A stretch of 64,000 bases of DNA. It comes from Pseudomonas sp. URMO17WK12:I2. Its GTDB lineage: Bacteria > Pseudomonadota > Gammaproteobacteria > Pseudomonadales > Pseudomonadaceae. The stretch's first letter is position 1. Each line of letters starts with the position of its first letter. Location of the stretch: positions 84,237-148,236 of the forward strand of contig NZ_QKYW01000002.1 in the NCBI RefSeq assembly GCF_003253735.1, in the 5' to 3' direction. Of this stretch, positions 8,231 to 17,306 are shown one piece after another. A program made the position numbers and the translations under genes. The notes beneath the pieces were generated by a model that worked only from the letters and a program-made list of their open reading frames with translations, had not been told where the DNA came from and searched no databases.

Positions 8231-9185
8231 TGGTGACGCGCCGATAAACGGTGCGAAATGCTTATTCAAGCAGACCGTCACACGCTTGGCGGCCTGCCCC
8301 ACCGCCAACTTTCATATTGAAACGCCAATGGCCACTATAAGGCCATGATGTCGTTATGATGCGTTCCCGATTCAAGCCACTTAAATAAGACACCGTTGAC
8401 CGGCTTATATAGAAACGCTGTTGCCTTGCCGTTTGGAAGGTAATTGCAATATTGCAAAGCCATCAGCTCAGGCTGACCGTTGCAGATGATCAAGTATTAT
8501 CCCAAGCCATTTGGGCCACTTGCCCATAAATATCTACACCCGCAGCTGAAACTGCCTGCCAACTGCCTAGAACCCTCCAGGAGCGGGCCCTACAACCCGG
8601 CAGCCACCTTAATTCTTGCCACAGACTGGCAATAGCAATCACAGCGTCGGTCGAATGGGCCACATATATAAGAGAGGGCCTGCGCAAAACCGCCGCCAAT
8701 ATTACGCCGATAGCCACCATTGATTTCGAGCGTACCGAACCTCAAAACCAACTCATCATCCAAACCCGGCACGAACATTGCTGCCACTTATATAGCTGCC
8801 CCCTAATTAATCTGCTTGTCATGCAATGACCTTATCGTCCGCTGACAATTACTGCCGCCCTGCACCAGCAGCGGAGCATGAAGCGGCCGCTCTACCAAGG
8901 TGATTGGGCTCAATAGCAGATTAGTGGTCGCACTGACATGCAGCGTACTGCTGCCAGATGCGCCAACACAAAGCAGGAAATAGTTCAGTGTTTTTTTATG
9001 GTGCAGAGGATCACGACTTTGCGGGCCGGCGGGGAACTTCTTACGGGAGCCGACAACCAATGACTCATGAAAAATGGCCGCAAGTCAATGCGATAGGTAA
9101 CTGACATTCCCATGCCAGCTCCCTTTCGTCGCAATGCCGAACGGCTCTCCACCAAGCGATAGACCCCGGGAAGGGATTTGGCACC
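8231..9185 (+). promoter_or_regulatory. 955-bp gene-free leader upstream of the EPS operon
   Basis: No convincing coding frame is present on either strand. The sequence is visibly richer in A and T than its flanks. GCCAC occurs eight times on the plus strand, starting at 8331, 8376, 8515, 8603, 8618, 8659, 8713 and 8783. Several copies are followed directly by TATA-like tracts: GCCACTATAA, GCCACTTAAATA, GCCACATATATA, GCCACTTATATAG. The stretch lies between the tct locus and the first EPS gene and probably carries the EPS promoter with binding sites for its regulators. I cannot assign the motif to a known regulator. Confidence 0.5.
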
Positions 9186-10343
9186 ATGAAACTCACCAAA
9201 ATACTGACGGCTTCATTAGCAGGTACGCTGTCTACAGCCAGTTGGGCTACTGACCCACAACACATCGACCTGGCTGGGTTCGAGTTCACGCCAACCCTGG
9301 ATGTCGGCGAAAGCTACGACAGTAACTACCGCGGCCTGAACAAAGCGCGATCTTCCTGGGTGACCAGCATCAACCCGAAATTCCTGCTCAGCGCCGAGAC
9401 CCGCAATACCGGCTACCAGCTCGAGTACGAGCTCGATGATCAGAATTACCATTCCGACGACAAGGCCAGCCACACCGACCACCACCTGCGTTTTCGCAGC
9501 ATCATGGAATTCGACTCGCGCAACCGCCTGCGCTGGAACCTGGGCTATCACCGCGTCGAGGAAACCACCGACCTGGCCGACCCGGACGATAACGAGAACG
9601 ACAAGTACGACCGCGGCGTGGCCGGTGCCGTGTATACCTACGGTACCCAGACCGGGCTCAACCAGATCGACTTCGGCGTCAACTACGAGTCCATCCGCTA
9701 TCGCAACAGCGGCGGCCTGAACGATGACCAGGACCGCGACAGCACTACCTTGAACTCCGTCTGGTACCACCGCCTGGGTGGCAGCACCCGCTCCCTGGTC
9801 GAGCTGCGCCATACCGTCAACCAATACGTGCTCAGCGAGAGCGACCGCGACAGCACCGATGACGCCCTGTTGTTCGGCGCCACCTGGGATGCCACCGCCA
9901 AAACCTCCGGTACCGTGCGCTTGGGCGCCCAGCGCAAGAATTTCGACAGCAGCAGCCGCGAAGACTACACCAGCCCAATGTGGGAAGTGGGTGTAGCCTG
10001 GGAACCGCGCACCTACTCCACCGTCAAACTCGACACGCGTCGTTCTTTCGACGAAGGCGAAGATGGTGCCAGTACCGTTCAGGACACCACCACGCGCCTG
10101 GGTTGGGAGCACGAATGGTCGGCCTTCATCAGTTCGGAGCTGTTCTACCGCTACTCCGAGCGCGACTACAAGGCAACCGAGCGCCAGGACGACCGTACCA
10201 GCTATGGCTTGGAGATGACTTACTCCCCGCTGCGCTGGGCTGATGTATCGCTGGGTTACCGCCACACCGAAAACGATTCGAGCGTGCGGGAAAAATCCTA
10301 TGACCGGAACATCTATCAGCTGTCGTTGAGCTTGAGCCTCTAG
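9186..10343 (+). CDS. Outer-membrane beta-barrel protein of the EPS operon
   Basis: 385 aa with a signal peptide (about residues 1-21, ending SWA). The body alternates polar and aromatic residues in roughly 12-14 amphipathic strands and ends YQLSLSLSL, an outer-membrane-type C-terminus. GGGAAGG precedes the ATG. It resembles the BBP2-like putative beta-barrel family often found at the head of EPS clusters. It does not resemble AlgE or Wza, and its exact role (export channel, anchoring or assembly) is not known. As the first gene after the long leader and the gene before wza, it is probably an outer-membrane partner of the export machine. Confidence 0.75.
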   Translation: MKLTKILTASLAGTLSTASWATDPQHIDLAGFEFTPTLDVGESYDSNYRGLNKARSSWVTSINPKFLLSAETRNTGYQLEYELDDQNYHSDDKASHTDHHLRFRSIMEFDSRNRLRWNLGYHRVEETTDLADPDDNENDKYDRGVAGAVYTYGTQTGLNQIDFGVNYESIRYRNSGGLNDDQDRDSTTLNSVWYHRLGGSTRSLVELRHTVNQYVLSESDRDSTDDALLFGATWDATAKTSGTVRLGAQRKNFDSSSREDYTSPMWEVGVAWEPRTYSTVKLDTRRSFDEGEDGASTVQDTTTRLGWEHEWSAFISSELFYRYSERDYKATERQDDRTSYGLEMTYSPLRWADVSLGYRHTENDSSVREKSYDRNIYQLSLSLSL

Positions 10344-10362
10344 CACCGGGGCTCCTCAGCAG

Positions 10363-10383
10363 GGTGACGACGCTGTCGTCACC
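10363..10383 (+). other. Hairpin between barrel gene and wza-like gene
   Basis: GGTGACGAC, a GCT loop and GTCGTCACC form a perfect 9-bp stem 20 nt after the barrel stop. The following CACCCCTATC has no clear U-run, so it is an mRNA hairpin or weak attenuator rather than a certain terminator. Confidence 0.5.
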
Positions 10384-10478
10384 ACCCCTATCAACCTTTT
10401 CCCGTTTGCCCCAGCAGGCGAGCGGCGGGCGCCCTTTTTCCAGTGCCTGATGAACTAGCAACTACAAGGAGTATGCGG

Positions 10479-11018
10479 ATGTCAGTCCACCGTCTGTTCA
10501 AAGCCTTCTCGCTGCTGCTGATGCTCGCATTCGCAGCCAGCGCACAGGCCAACCCGCAGTATCGGCTGAGTTCCGGCGACGTGATCAAGATCAGCGTGTT
10601 CGGCGAGCCGGATCTATCTTTCGAGGAAATCCGTCTCAACGACGCCGGCACCTTCTCCTACCCGTTTCTGGGGGCGATCGAGGCCAGCGACAAGACCGCA
10701 GCCGACATCGAACGGATCCTCACCGAACGCCTGAAGGCCGACGGCTACCTTGTCGACCCACGCGTCTCGGTGGCCGTTACCACCTACCGCGAGTTCTACA
10801 TCAGCGGCGAAGTGAAAGCCCCCGGCGGCTACCCCTATCAGCCCGGCCTGACCCTGGACCGTGCCATCGCACTGGCTGGCGGCCTGACCGAACGCGCTTC
10901 GACCAAACGCATCACCATCGCACGCGGCACCGGTGAATCCCGCGCCTCGGAAAAAGCCACGCTCGACACCCTCGTCAAGCCGGGTGACACCATCACCATC
11001 GATCAAGGGTTCTTCTGA
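10479..11018 (+). CDS. Wza-type polysaccharide export protein (short form)
   Basis: 179 aa. I take the ATG at 10479 because AAGGAG ends 7 nt before it; the ATG at 10473 is too close to that site and the GTG at 10443 lies upstream of it. A signal peptide (residues 1-22, ending AQA, without lipobox Cys) is followed by the Poly_export domain (YRLSSGDVIKISVFGEPDLS, FSYPFLGAIEASDKT, DPRVSVAVTTYREFYISGEV) and one SLBB-like segment (KAPGGYPYQPGLTLDRAIALAGGLT). It lacks the long C-terminal part of E. coli Wza, so the separate barrel protein at 9186 may supply the outer-membrane pore. It is immediately followed by the wzc-like gene. Confidence 0.9.
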   Translation: MSVHRLFKAFSLLLMLAFAASAQANPQYRLSSGDVIKISVFGEPDLSFEEIRLNDAGTFSYPFLGAIEASDKTAADIERILTERLKADGYLVDPRVSVAVTTYREFYISGEVKAPGGYPYQPGLTLDRAIALAGGLTERASTKRITIARGTGESRASEKATLDTLVKPGDTITIDQGFF

Positions 11019-11020
11019 AT

Positions 11021-13252
11021 ATGAACAGTCCTGCACGAACGATCCGACAGTGGCAGACCTCGCCCTCGGAAGCAGATAGCGATTACATCGACCTGCGGCG
11101 CATCTGGAATGCCGTATGGATGCGCAAGTGGGCCATCGCCCTGTTCGTCGTGGTGGTCACCCTGATCACCGCGGTTGCCGTCTCCCGCATGACGCCGATC
11201 TACCGCGCTGTCGCCACGGTGATGATCGAGACCAAGGGCACCCAGCTGGTGTCCTTCCAGCAAGTTACCGACACCACCGGTGCGGTCAACGAATACCTGC
11301 AGACCCAGCTCGGCCTGATCAAGAGCCGTGTGGTGGCCGAGAAGGTGGTGCGTGAGCTCAACCTTACCGAGCACCCGGACTTCGACCCCCGTCAGCAGCC
11401 GCAGGCTCTGATCAATTTCGGTGGTATTGCCCGTGGCCTGCAGAGCGCCCTGTCGATCACCGGCCTGGTAGACGAGCCCGAGCCGGCCAAGCCGATGAGC
11501 GAAGCCGAGCTGCTCGACATCGTCACCAAGATCCTGATGGACCGCACCAACATCTGGGTCGAAGGCAAGAGCCAGCTGGTCAACATCTCCGTCGACCTGC
11601 CGGATCGCCTGACCGCCGCGGCCATCGCCAACTCCCTGGCCCGCAACTACATCGACAGCCAGCTCGAAGCACAGATGGAAATGTCGCTGTCGGCCACCAC
11701 CTGGATGAACACCCGCCTCACCGAGCTGCGCAGCTCGCTGCAGGAAGCCGAGAACCGCCTGCAGGCCTACCGCGAGGCCGAAGGCCTGGTGGACGTCAAC
11801 GGCGTGGCCACCATCAGCAACAACGAACTGTCGCTGACCGGTGATCGCATGATCGACGCCCGTCGCCAGCGTGCCGAGGCCGAAAGCCAGTACCGTCAGG
11901 TGCAGTCCATGGGCAGTGGCGACTGGCGCCGCCTGGCCAGCGTGCCAGCCGTGCTTGGCAACCCGCTGATCCAGCAGTTCAAGTCCGAAGAAGCTCGCGC
12001 CCGTGCCAAGGTCGAAGAGCTGTCGCGTCGCTACGGTGACCGTCACCCGGCCATGCTCGCTGCCAAGTCCGACCTCAGTGCTGCCTCGGCAAGCCTGCGT
12101 GCCCAGGTCGAGCAGGTGGTTGCCAGCATCGAGCGCAACTACCAGCTGGCCGTCGCCAACGAGAATTCGCTGAACGCCTCGTTCGACAAGAACAAGGAGC
12201 AGATCCAGGACATCTCGCGCAAGGAGTTCAAGGTGCGTGAGCTGACCCGCGACGTGGAAAGCAACCGCTCGCTGTACGAGACCTTCATGACCCGCCTGCG
12301 CGAAACCGCAGCGACCCAGGACGTCAACTCCAGCAACGCGCGAATCATCGACCAGGCCATTGCCCCGCTGCAGCCGGCCGCGCCGAACCAGAAGCTGCTG
12401 ATCGTCCTGGCCGCCGGTCTCGCTCTGGTATTCGCCCTGGCCCTGGCCATCGTTCGCGACTTCCTCAACAACACCTTCAAGAGCGCTGACGACGTTGAGA
12501 ACAAGCTGAACCTGCCGGTACTGGGCATCGTTCCGCTGATCTCCAACAACGCCAAGTACACCGCCGCGCACCTGTTCGAGCATGGCGAGGATCCGCGCTT
12601 CTGCGAGTCGATCCGTACCATCCGCACCAGCCTGATGCTGGCCGATACCAACCGCTCGCAAAAGGTCCTGGTGGTTACCTCGTCGTCGCCGGGCGAAGGC
12701 AAGAGCACCCTGGTGGCCAACATGGCGTTCGCCCTCAGCCAGCTGCAGCGCGTGCTGTTGATCGACGCCGACCTGCGCCGCCCGACCCTGGCCAAGAGCT
12801 TCGACTTCCCGGTCGGTACCCCTGGCCTGGCCAACCTGATCACCGGCAGCGCCAAGGTCGAGGAGTGCATCCACAACATGGGCACCAACCTGGACATGCT
12901 GCCCGCCGGCGCGGTACCGCCAAACCCGCTGGAGCTGCTGGCCTCGCCGCGCTTCGCCAAGTTCCTGGAGATGATCAAGGAGCGTTACGACCACATCATC
13001 ATCGATTCGCCGCCCAGCCAGGCCGTGAGCGATGCCGTGCTGCTGTCCACCTTCGCCGATTCGGTGATCTACGTGGTCAAGGCCGACGGCACCTCCATCC
13101 CGCTGGCCCAGCGTGGCGTCGGCCACCTGCTGCAGAGCGGTGCCTCGGTAATGGGCGTGGTACTCAACCAGGTGGACGTGGAAAAGGCTGCGCGCTCTGG
13201 CGACTACAGCGGCTACTACGACCACTACGGCTACAGCGACCGCAAGGCCTGA
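11021..13252 (+). CDS. wzc: Wzc-type chain-length regulator and BY-kinase
   Basis: 743 aa. Order of parts: N-terminal Wzz domain with the first membrane helix near residues 38-58, a long periplasmic coiled-coil region (about 200-430) with a GNVR-like segment, a second helix near 465-485, then a cytoplasmic tyrosine kinase. The kinase shows Walker A SSSPGEGKSTL (about 555), Walker A-prime VLLIDADLRRP and Walker B HIIIDSPPS. The C-terminus carries a tyrosine cluster (Tyr729, 732, 733, 736, 738), the autophosphorylation tail. It sits in the inner membrane, couples to the Wza-type exporter and sets polymer length by cycles of phosphorylation. The starts overlap closely with wza (2-nt gap). Confidence 0.95.
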   Translation: MNSPARTIRQWQTSPSEADSDYIDLRRIWNAVWMRKWAIALFVVVVTLITAVAVSRMTPIYRAVATVMIETKGTQLVSFQQVTDTTGAVNEYLQTQLGLIKSRVVAEKVVRELNLTEHPDFDPRQQPQALINFGGIARGLQSALSITGLVDEPEPAKPMSEAELLDIVTKILMDRTNIWVEGKSQLVNISVDLPDRLTAAAIANSLARNYIDSQLEAQMEMSLSATTWMNTRLTELRSSLQEAENRLQAYREAEGLVDVNGVATISNNELSLTGDRMIDARRQRAEAESQYRQVQSMGSGDWRRLASVPAVLGNPLIQQFKSEEARARAKVEELSRRYGDRHPAMLAAKSDLSAASASLRAQVEQVVASIERNYQLAVANENSLNASFDKNKEQIQDISRKEFKVRELTRDVESNRSLYETFMTRLRETAATQDVNSSNARIIDQAIAPLQPAAPNQKLLIVLAAGLALVFALALAIVRDFLNNTFKSADDVENKLNLPVLGIVPLISNNAKYTAAHLFEHGEDPRFCESIRTIRTSLMLADTNRSQKVLVVTSSSPGEGKSTLVANMAFALSQLQRVLLIDADLRRPTLAKSFDFPVGTPGLANLITGSAKVEECIHNMGTNLDMLPAGAVPPNPLELLASPRFAKFLEMIKERYDHIIIDSPPSQAVSDAVLLSTFADSVIYVVKADGTSIPLAQRGVGHLLQSGASVMGVVLNQVDVEKAARSGDYSGYYDHYGYSDRKA

Positions 13253-13298
13253 TCACCGCCATGACCAACAACCAGCGCATGACAGCAGGAGGTGCCCG

Positions 13299-14024
13299 AT
13301 GATCGATCTGCATAATCACCTGCTGCCGGGCATCGACGACGGCCCGGCAGACCTGCCGACCGCGCTGGACATGGCTCGTGCCGCAGTGGCCAACGGCATC
13401 AGCCACGTGGTCTGTACCCCGCACATCCATATCGGCCGCTACGACAACGACAGCCACAACATCGCCGAGACCTGCAGCCGTTTCAACGCTGCGCTGCAGG
13501 AGGCCGGCATCGACCTGAAGGTCGCCGCCGCCGCCGAGGTGCGGTTTTCCGGCGAGCTGATGACCCGCGTGCTGGATGGCAGCATTCCGTTTCTCGGCCA
13601 GTGGGAAGGCAAGAAGGTATTGCTGCTGGAGTTTCCCCACGGGGAAATGCCCTTTGGCGCCGAACGCCTGACCCAATGGCTGCTGGACAAGGGCGTGGTG
13701 CCGCTCATCGCGCACCCGGAGCGCAACAAGGCACTGATGAACAACCCGAGCAAGCTCAAGCCGTTCATCGAACAGGGCTGCCTGTTGCAGGTAACCGCCG
13801 CTTCTGCCGCTGGTCGTTTTGGCGAAAAAGCAATGCACCTGGCTCACGAACTGCTGAGCAATCGCGTGGTCAGCATTATGGCGACTGATGCCCACAACCT
13901 GGATCACCGCCCTCCCCTATTACAAGAAGGTCTCCTGCAAGCCGCCCGGATCCTGGGCGAGAGAGAGGCCGAACGTCTGGTCATCGACACGCCCTGGCGC
14001 ATCGCACACCAGCATTTCGCTTAG
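13299..14024 (+). CDS. PHP-type protein-tyrosine phosphatase (CpsB/YwqE family)
   Basis: 241 aa. The metal motif MIDLHNHLLPGIDDGP opens the protein, followed by VVCTPHIHIG, an internal EVRF, PLIAHPERN and, near residue 200, MATDAHNLDHRPP. These are the Mn-binding residues of the PHP phosphatase family that dephosphorylates BY-kinases. It replaces the low-molecular-weight Wzb phosphatase of enterobacteria and surely pairs with the Wzc-type kinase just upstream. AGGAGG precedes the ATG. A 13-codon ORF (13261-13302) overlaps its start by ATGA and contains its ribosome-binding site; that ORF may be a coupling device or chance. Confidence 0.92.
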   Translation: MIDLHNHLLPGIDDGPADLPTALDMARAAVANGISHVVCTPHIHIGRYDNDSHNIAETCSRFNAALQEAGIDLKVAAAAEVRFSGELMTRVLDGSIPFLGQWEGKKVLLLEFPHGEMPFGAERLTQWLLDKGVVPLIAHPERNKALMNNPSKLKPFIEQGCLLQVTAASAAGRFGEKAMHLAHELLSNRVVSIMATDAHNLDHRPPLLQEGLLQAARILGEREAERLVIDTPWRIAHQHFA

Positions 14025-14094
14025 TTGACTGCCTGATAACGCGTGCCTGTCGGTTCAGGCCGCAGGATTCGTATTTGTTGGAGGTTGGAAAACC

Positions 14095-14262
14095 ATGCGT
14101 CGACAGTTCAGTTTCAGGGCGCAACCCTTTCAGCAGGCGCTGACGCGCTGCACGACCCTGGGCACGCCCGCCACCGTTTCAAACAAGGACATGTCGCCTC
14201 TCGTGCATTTTCCGGAGGCCACTTACTTCATCGAAGATTTGCACGAGGATCGCCGCAAATGA
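14095..14262 (+). CDS. Candidate 55-aa small protein inside the EPS operon
   Basis: An ATG at 14095 follows GGAGG by 10 nt and opens 55 codons that close with TGA at 14260-14262. That TGA shares ATGA with the start of the priming transferase. The product begins MRRQFSFRAQPFQQALTR, has one Cys, no membrane segment, a basic N-terminal half and an acidic, aromatic end ([12 protein letters not shown]). I recognise no family. The good ribosome-binding site, the ATGA overlap and the otherwise unexplained 234-bp gap favour a real gene. Against it are its small size and the lack of any homologue I can name. It could also serve only as a leader peptide coupling translation of the transferase. Confidence 0.45.
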   Translation: MRRQFSFRAQPFQQALTRCTTLGTPATVSNKDMSPLVHFPEATYFIEDLHEDRRK

Positions 14263-15650
14263 TTTCCAAACGGATCAATCCTGCCGAGAACCGCAGGGGA
14301 CTCACGTTCTGGGGTCAATGGACCTGTGCCATTACTCTGGTCAGCATGCTGCTCTGCTACCTGGTCGTCCAGCGCTACGGTGACGTACCCACCGAGTACC
14401 GCCTGTTGATCGTGCTCACGGTACTGGGTTCGGTACCGGCCTACGGTCTGCTGCGCGTGTACCACAAGCGCCTCGGCTACCTGACCGGCCTGGGCCACCT
14501 GCTGGGTGGCTGGCTGACCCTGCTCGCCGGCCTGCTGTTCATCGCCTACTTCAGCCAGAGCCTGGAGCGCTTCTCCTTCGAGATCATGCGTGAATGGGCG
14601 CTGCTGGGCTTCCTGGCCCAGGCCATCGCTTTCATCCCGCTGCGCTACTTCGCCCGCCTGCACTCGGAGAAGCTGCGCAACGAGCGCGTCTCGCTGATCA
14701 TCGGCTCCGGTGAGAAAGCCCACGAGCTGGCCGAGCGCCTGAGCGCCTCGAACCGCGTGCCACTGGTTGGCCTGATCGCCTCCAGCGACGATGCGCAAAC
14801 CCAGGATGGCCGCTTCCCGATTCTCGGCAAGCTGCAGGAACTGCGCGAAGTCACCGAGCAGCATGGCGTACGCCGCGTGTACATCGCCCTGACCCTGGAT
14901 GAGATCTCGCACATCGAGAAGCTCTATATCGACCTGCTGGACATGAGCGTCGACGTGGTCTGGGTGCCGGACTTCGGCAGCATGCCGCTGCTCAACCAGT
15001 CGATCTCGCAGATCGAACAGCTGCCGGCCATCTACCTCAACGAAAGCCCGATCAGCTCGCACCCGGCTGCCGTATTTAGCAAGGAGCTGATGGATCGCAC
15101 CCTGGCCTTCCTGGCGCTGGTGGCCCTGAGCCCGGTATTCATCGCCGCGGCCATCGCCGTGAAGCTCTCCTCGCCCGGCCCGGTGTTCTTCCTGCAGCCG
15201 CGTCATGGCTGGAACGGTGGCGTGATCCTGGTGTGGAAATTCCGCTCCATGCGCATGCATGACGACAAGGTCGTCAAGCAGGCAACCCGTGAAGACCCGC
15301 GCATCACCCCGGTCGGCCGCTTCCTGCGTCGCACCTCGATCGATGAGCTGCCGCAGCTGATCAACGTGCTGCGTGGCGAGATGTCCCTGGTCGGTCCGCG
15401 CCCGCACGCCGTGGCCCATAACAATTACTACAGCGACAAGATCCTCGCCTACATGGCCCGTCACCGCCTCAAGCCGGGTATCACCGGCCTGGCCCAGGTG
15501 ACCGGTCACCGTGGTGAAACCGAAACCCTGGAAAAAATGCAGCAGCGCGTGGAGAAGGACCTGGCCTACATCAACAACTGGTCCCTGTGGCTGGACATCA
15601 AGATTCTGGTGAAGACGCCCTTCACCCTGTTCTCCCGCGACATTTATTGA
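14259..15650 (+). CDS. Undecaprenyl-phosphate sugar phosphotransferase (WcaJ/polyprenyl glycosylphosphotransferase)
   Basis: 463 aa; I take the ATG at 14259 ([14 protein letters not shown]), since the longer frame upstream is occupied by the small ORF. Four to five N-terminal helices (about residues 15-130), a CoA-binding-like middle (about 135-265) and the C-terminal bacterial sugar transferase domain are visible: helix [54 protein letters not shown] and [12 protein letters not shown]. This full-length type usually transfers glucose-1-phosphate (sometimes galactose) to undecaprenyl phosphate and so starts each repeat unit on the inner membrane. The sugar cannot be read from sequence. Confidence 0.93.
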   Translation: MISKRINPAENRRGLTFWGQWTCAITLVSMLLCYLVVQRYGDVPTEYRLLIVLTVLGSVPAYGLLRVYHKRLGYLTGLGHLLGGWLTLLAGLLFIAYFSQSLERFSFEIMREWALLGFLAQAIAFIPLRYFARLHSEKLRNERVSLIIGSGEKAHELAERLSASNRVPLVGLIASSDDAQTQDGRFPILGKLQELREVTEQHGVRRVYIALTLDEISHIEKLYIDLLDMSVDVVWVPDFGSMPLLNQSISQIEQLPAIYLNESPISSHPAAVFSKELMDRTLAFLALVALSPVFIAAAIAVKLSSPGPVFFLQPRHGWNGGVILVWKFRSMRMHDDKVVKQATREDPRITPVGRFLRRTSIDELPQLINVLRGEMSLVGPRPHAVAHNNYYSDKILAYMARHRLKPGITGLAQVTGHRGETETLEKMQQRVEKDLAYINNWSLWLDIKILVKTPFTLFSRDIY

Positions 15651-15705
15651 ACGCGCCCATTTTGGCGCACGTAACGATTAACGCTCACTCAAGGAAAGTT
15701 TATCC

Positions 15706-17052
15706 ATGAATATCACTGTCGTTGGAACCGGCTATGTCGGCCTCGTCACCGGCGCCTGTATCGCCGAGATGGGCAACACGGTTGTCTGCGTGGATGTCGA
15801 TCCGAAAAAGATCGAGAACCTCAAGAAAGGCATCCTGCCGATTTACGAGCCGGGTCTGGAGACCGTGGTGGAAGAGAACTTCGCGGCCGGTCGCCTGCTG
15901 TTCACCACCGCACTGCCAGAAGCGATGGAGCAGTCGGACATCATCTTCATCGCCGTCGGCACGCCGCCCGGTGAAGACGGCTCGGCGGACCTGCGCTACG
16001 TGCTGGAAGTGGCGCGCCAGATCGGCAGCCTGATGACCCGCCACACCACCGTGATCAACAAATCCACCGTGCCGGTGGGTACCGCCGACCTGGTACGCGC
16101 CGAAATCCTCGAGCAGCTCGAGCTGCGCGGCAAGGACATCAGTTTCGACGTGGTCTCCAACCCGGAATTCCTCAAGGAAGGTGCCGCGGTCGACGACTTC
16201 ATGCACCCGGACCGGATCATCATCGGTACCGACAGCGAGCGCGCCCGCCAGGTGATGAGCGAGCTGTACGCCCCGTTCATCCGTAACAACCCGCGTATCA
16301 AGTTCATGGGCGTGCGCGATGCGGAAATGACCAAGTACGCCGCCAACGCCATGCTGGCCACCAAGATCTCCTTCATGAACGAGATCGCCAGCCTGTGCGA
16401 CCGCCTGGATGTGGACATCGAAAACGTGCGCCTGGGCATCGGCTCCGACCAGCGTATCGGCTACCACTTCATCTACGCCGGTTGCGGCTACGGCGGCTCG
16501 TGCTTCCCGAAAGACGTCAAGGCGCTGATCAGCATCGCCCACCAGAACGACTTCGAACCCAAGCTGCTGCAGGCCGTCGAAGCCCGCAACGAGCAGCAGA
16601 AGCAGTCGCTGTTCAACAAGCTGAGCGCGCACTTCGAAGGTGACCTCAAGGGCCGCACCTTCGCCGTCTGGGGCCTCGCGTTCAAGCCCGGCACCGACGA
16701 CATGCGTGAAGCACCCAGCGTGGTGCTGATCAACAGCCTGATCAACGCCGGTGCCAAGGTCAAAGCCTTCGACCCGATCGCCCGTGAAACCGCAGCACGC
16801 GAGTTCCCCGAACACTGGTTCAAGGAAGGTCGCCTGCAGATCGTCGACGGCCAGTACGAAGCCGCCATCGATGCCGACGCCCTGGTGCTGGTCACCGAGT
16901 GGAAGCCGTTCCGTCGCCCTGACTTCAAGGCCCTGAAGAAGCTGCTCAAGCAGCCGGTGATCATCGACGGCCGCAACCAGTACGACCTCGGCCAGGTGAA
17001 CCGCGAAGGCTTCGACTACTACGGCATTGGCCGTAAACAAGTGAACGGCTGA
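15706..17052 (+). CDS. ugd: UDP-glucose 6-dehydrogenase
   Basis: 448 aa. An N-terminal NAD-binding motif VVGTGYVGLVTGACIAEMG, NKSTVPVGTA, SNPEFLKEGAAVDDF, the catalytic GYGGSCFPKD with Cys near residue 266, and the C-terminal FKPGTDDMREAPS define the UDP-glucose/GDP-mannose dehydrogenase family. UDP-glucose is the likely substrate, because the motifs follow the Ugd pattern and GDP-mannose here is drawn to fucose by Gmd/Fcl. The product UDP-glucuronate supplies an acidic sugar to the EPS. AAGGAAAG precedes the ATG. Confidence 0.93.
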   Translation: MNITVVGTGYVGLVTGACIAEMGNTVVCVDVDPKKIENLKKGILPIYEPGLETVVEENFAAGRLLFTTALPEAMEQSDIIFIAVGTPPGEDGSADLRYVLEVARQIGSLMTRHTTVINKSTVPVGTADLVRAEILEQLELRGKDISFDVVSNPEFLKEGAAVDDFMHPDRIIIGTDSERARQVMSELYAPFIRNNPRIKFMGVRDAEMTKYAANAMLATKISFMNEIASLCDRLDVDIENVRLGIGSDQRIGYHFIYAGCGYGGSCFPKDVKALISIAHQNDFEPKLLQAVEARNEQQKQSLFNKLSAHFEGDLKGRTFAVWGLAFKPGTDDMREAPSVVLINSLINAGAKVKAFDPIARETAAREFPEHWFKEGRLQIVDGQYEAAIDADALVLVTEWKPFRRPDFKALKKLLKQPVIIDGRNQYDLGQVNREGFDYYGIGRKQVNG

Positions 17053-17306
17053 GCCGCCGCTGACATGGACGTCATCACTCACACATCTTTGGCACACCCT
17101 GCCCGGCACGCCCACCAGGCGTGCCGGATGCGGTGCGGCGCAGTCACTACCGCTGCGCCGGGCCATCACCCTGCCCACCTTGCCTGCCACCACCAGCCGC
17201 CCAGCGTCCGCTCGGGCGTGCAAAGCGGTGCGCGGGCCAAGGGTCGGCGTGATGGGTTTGCCGTGATCGGCTCCAACCCTTTTCCACAGAGACCGGTTTC
17301 GATCTT

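Noticed and set aside
8434..8447. Possible sigma-54 promoter TTGGAAGGTAATTGC
   Set aside because: The GG to GC spacing is 9 nt instead of the required 10, and the -24 element is incomplete.
8803..9060. 85-codon minus-strand frame in the EPS leader
   Set aside because: No ribosome-binding site, no domain, and codon use unlike the neighbouring genes; better read as regulatory DNA.
11003..13225. 740-codon open frame on the minus strand opposite wzc
   Set aside because: A composition shadow of the GC-rich wzc gene; the product is His/Gln/Gly-rich with no family character, while the plus strand encodes a complete Wzc.
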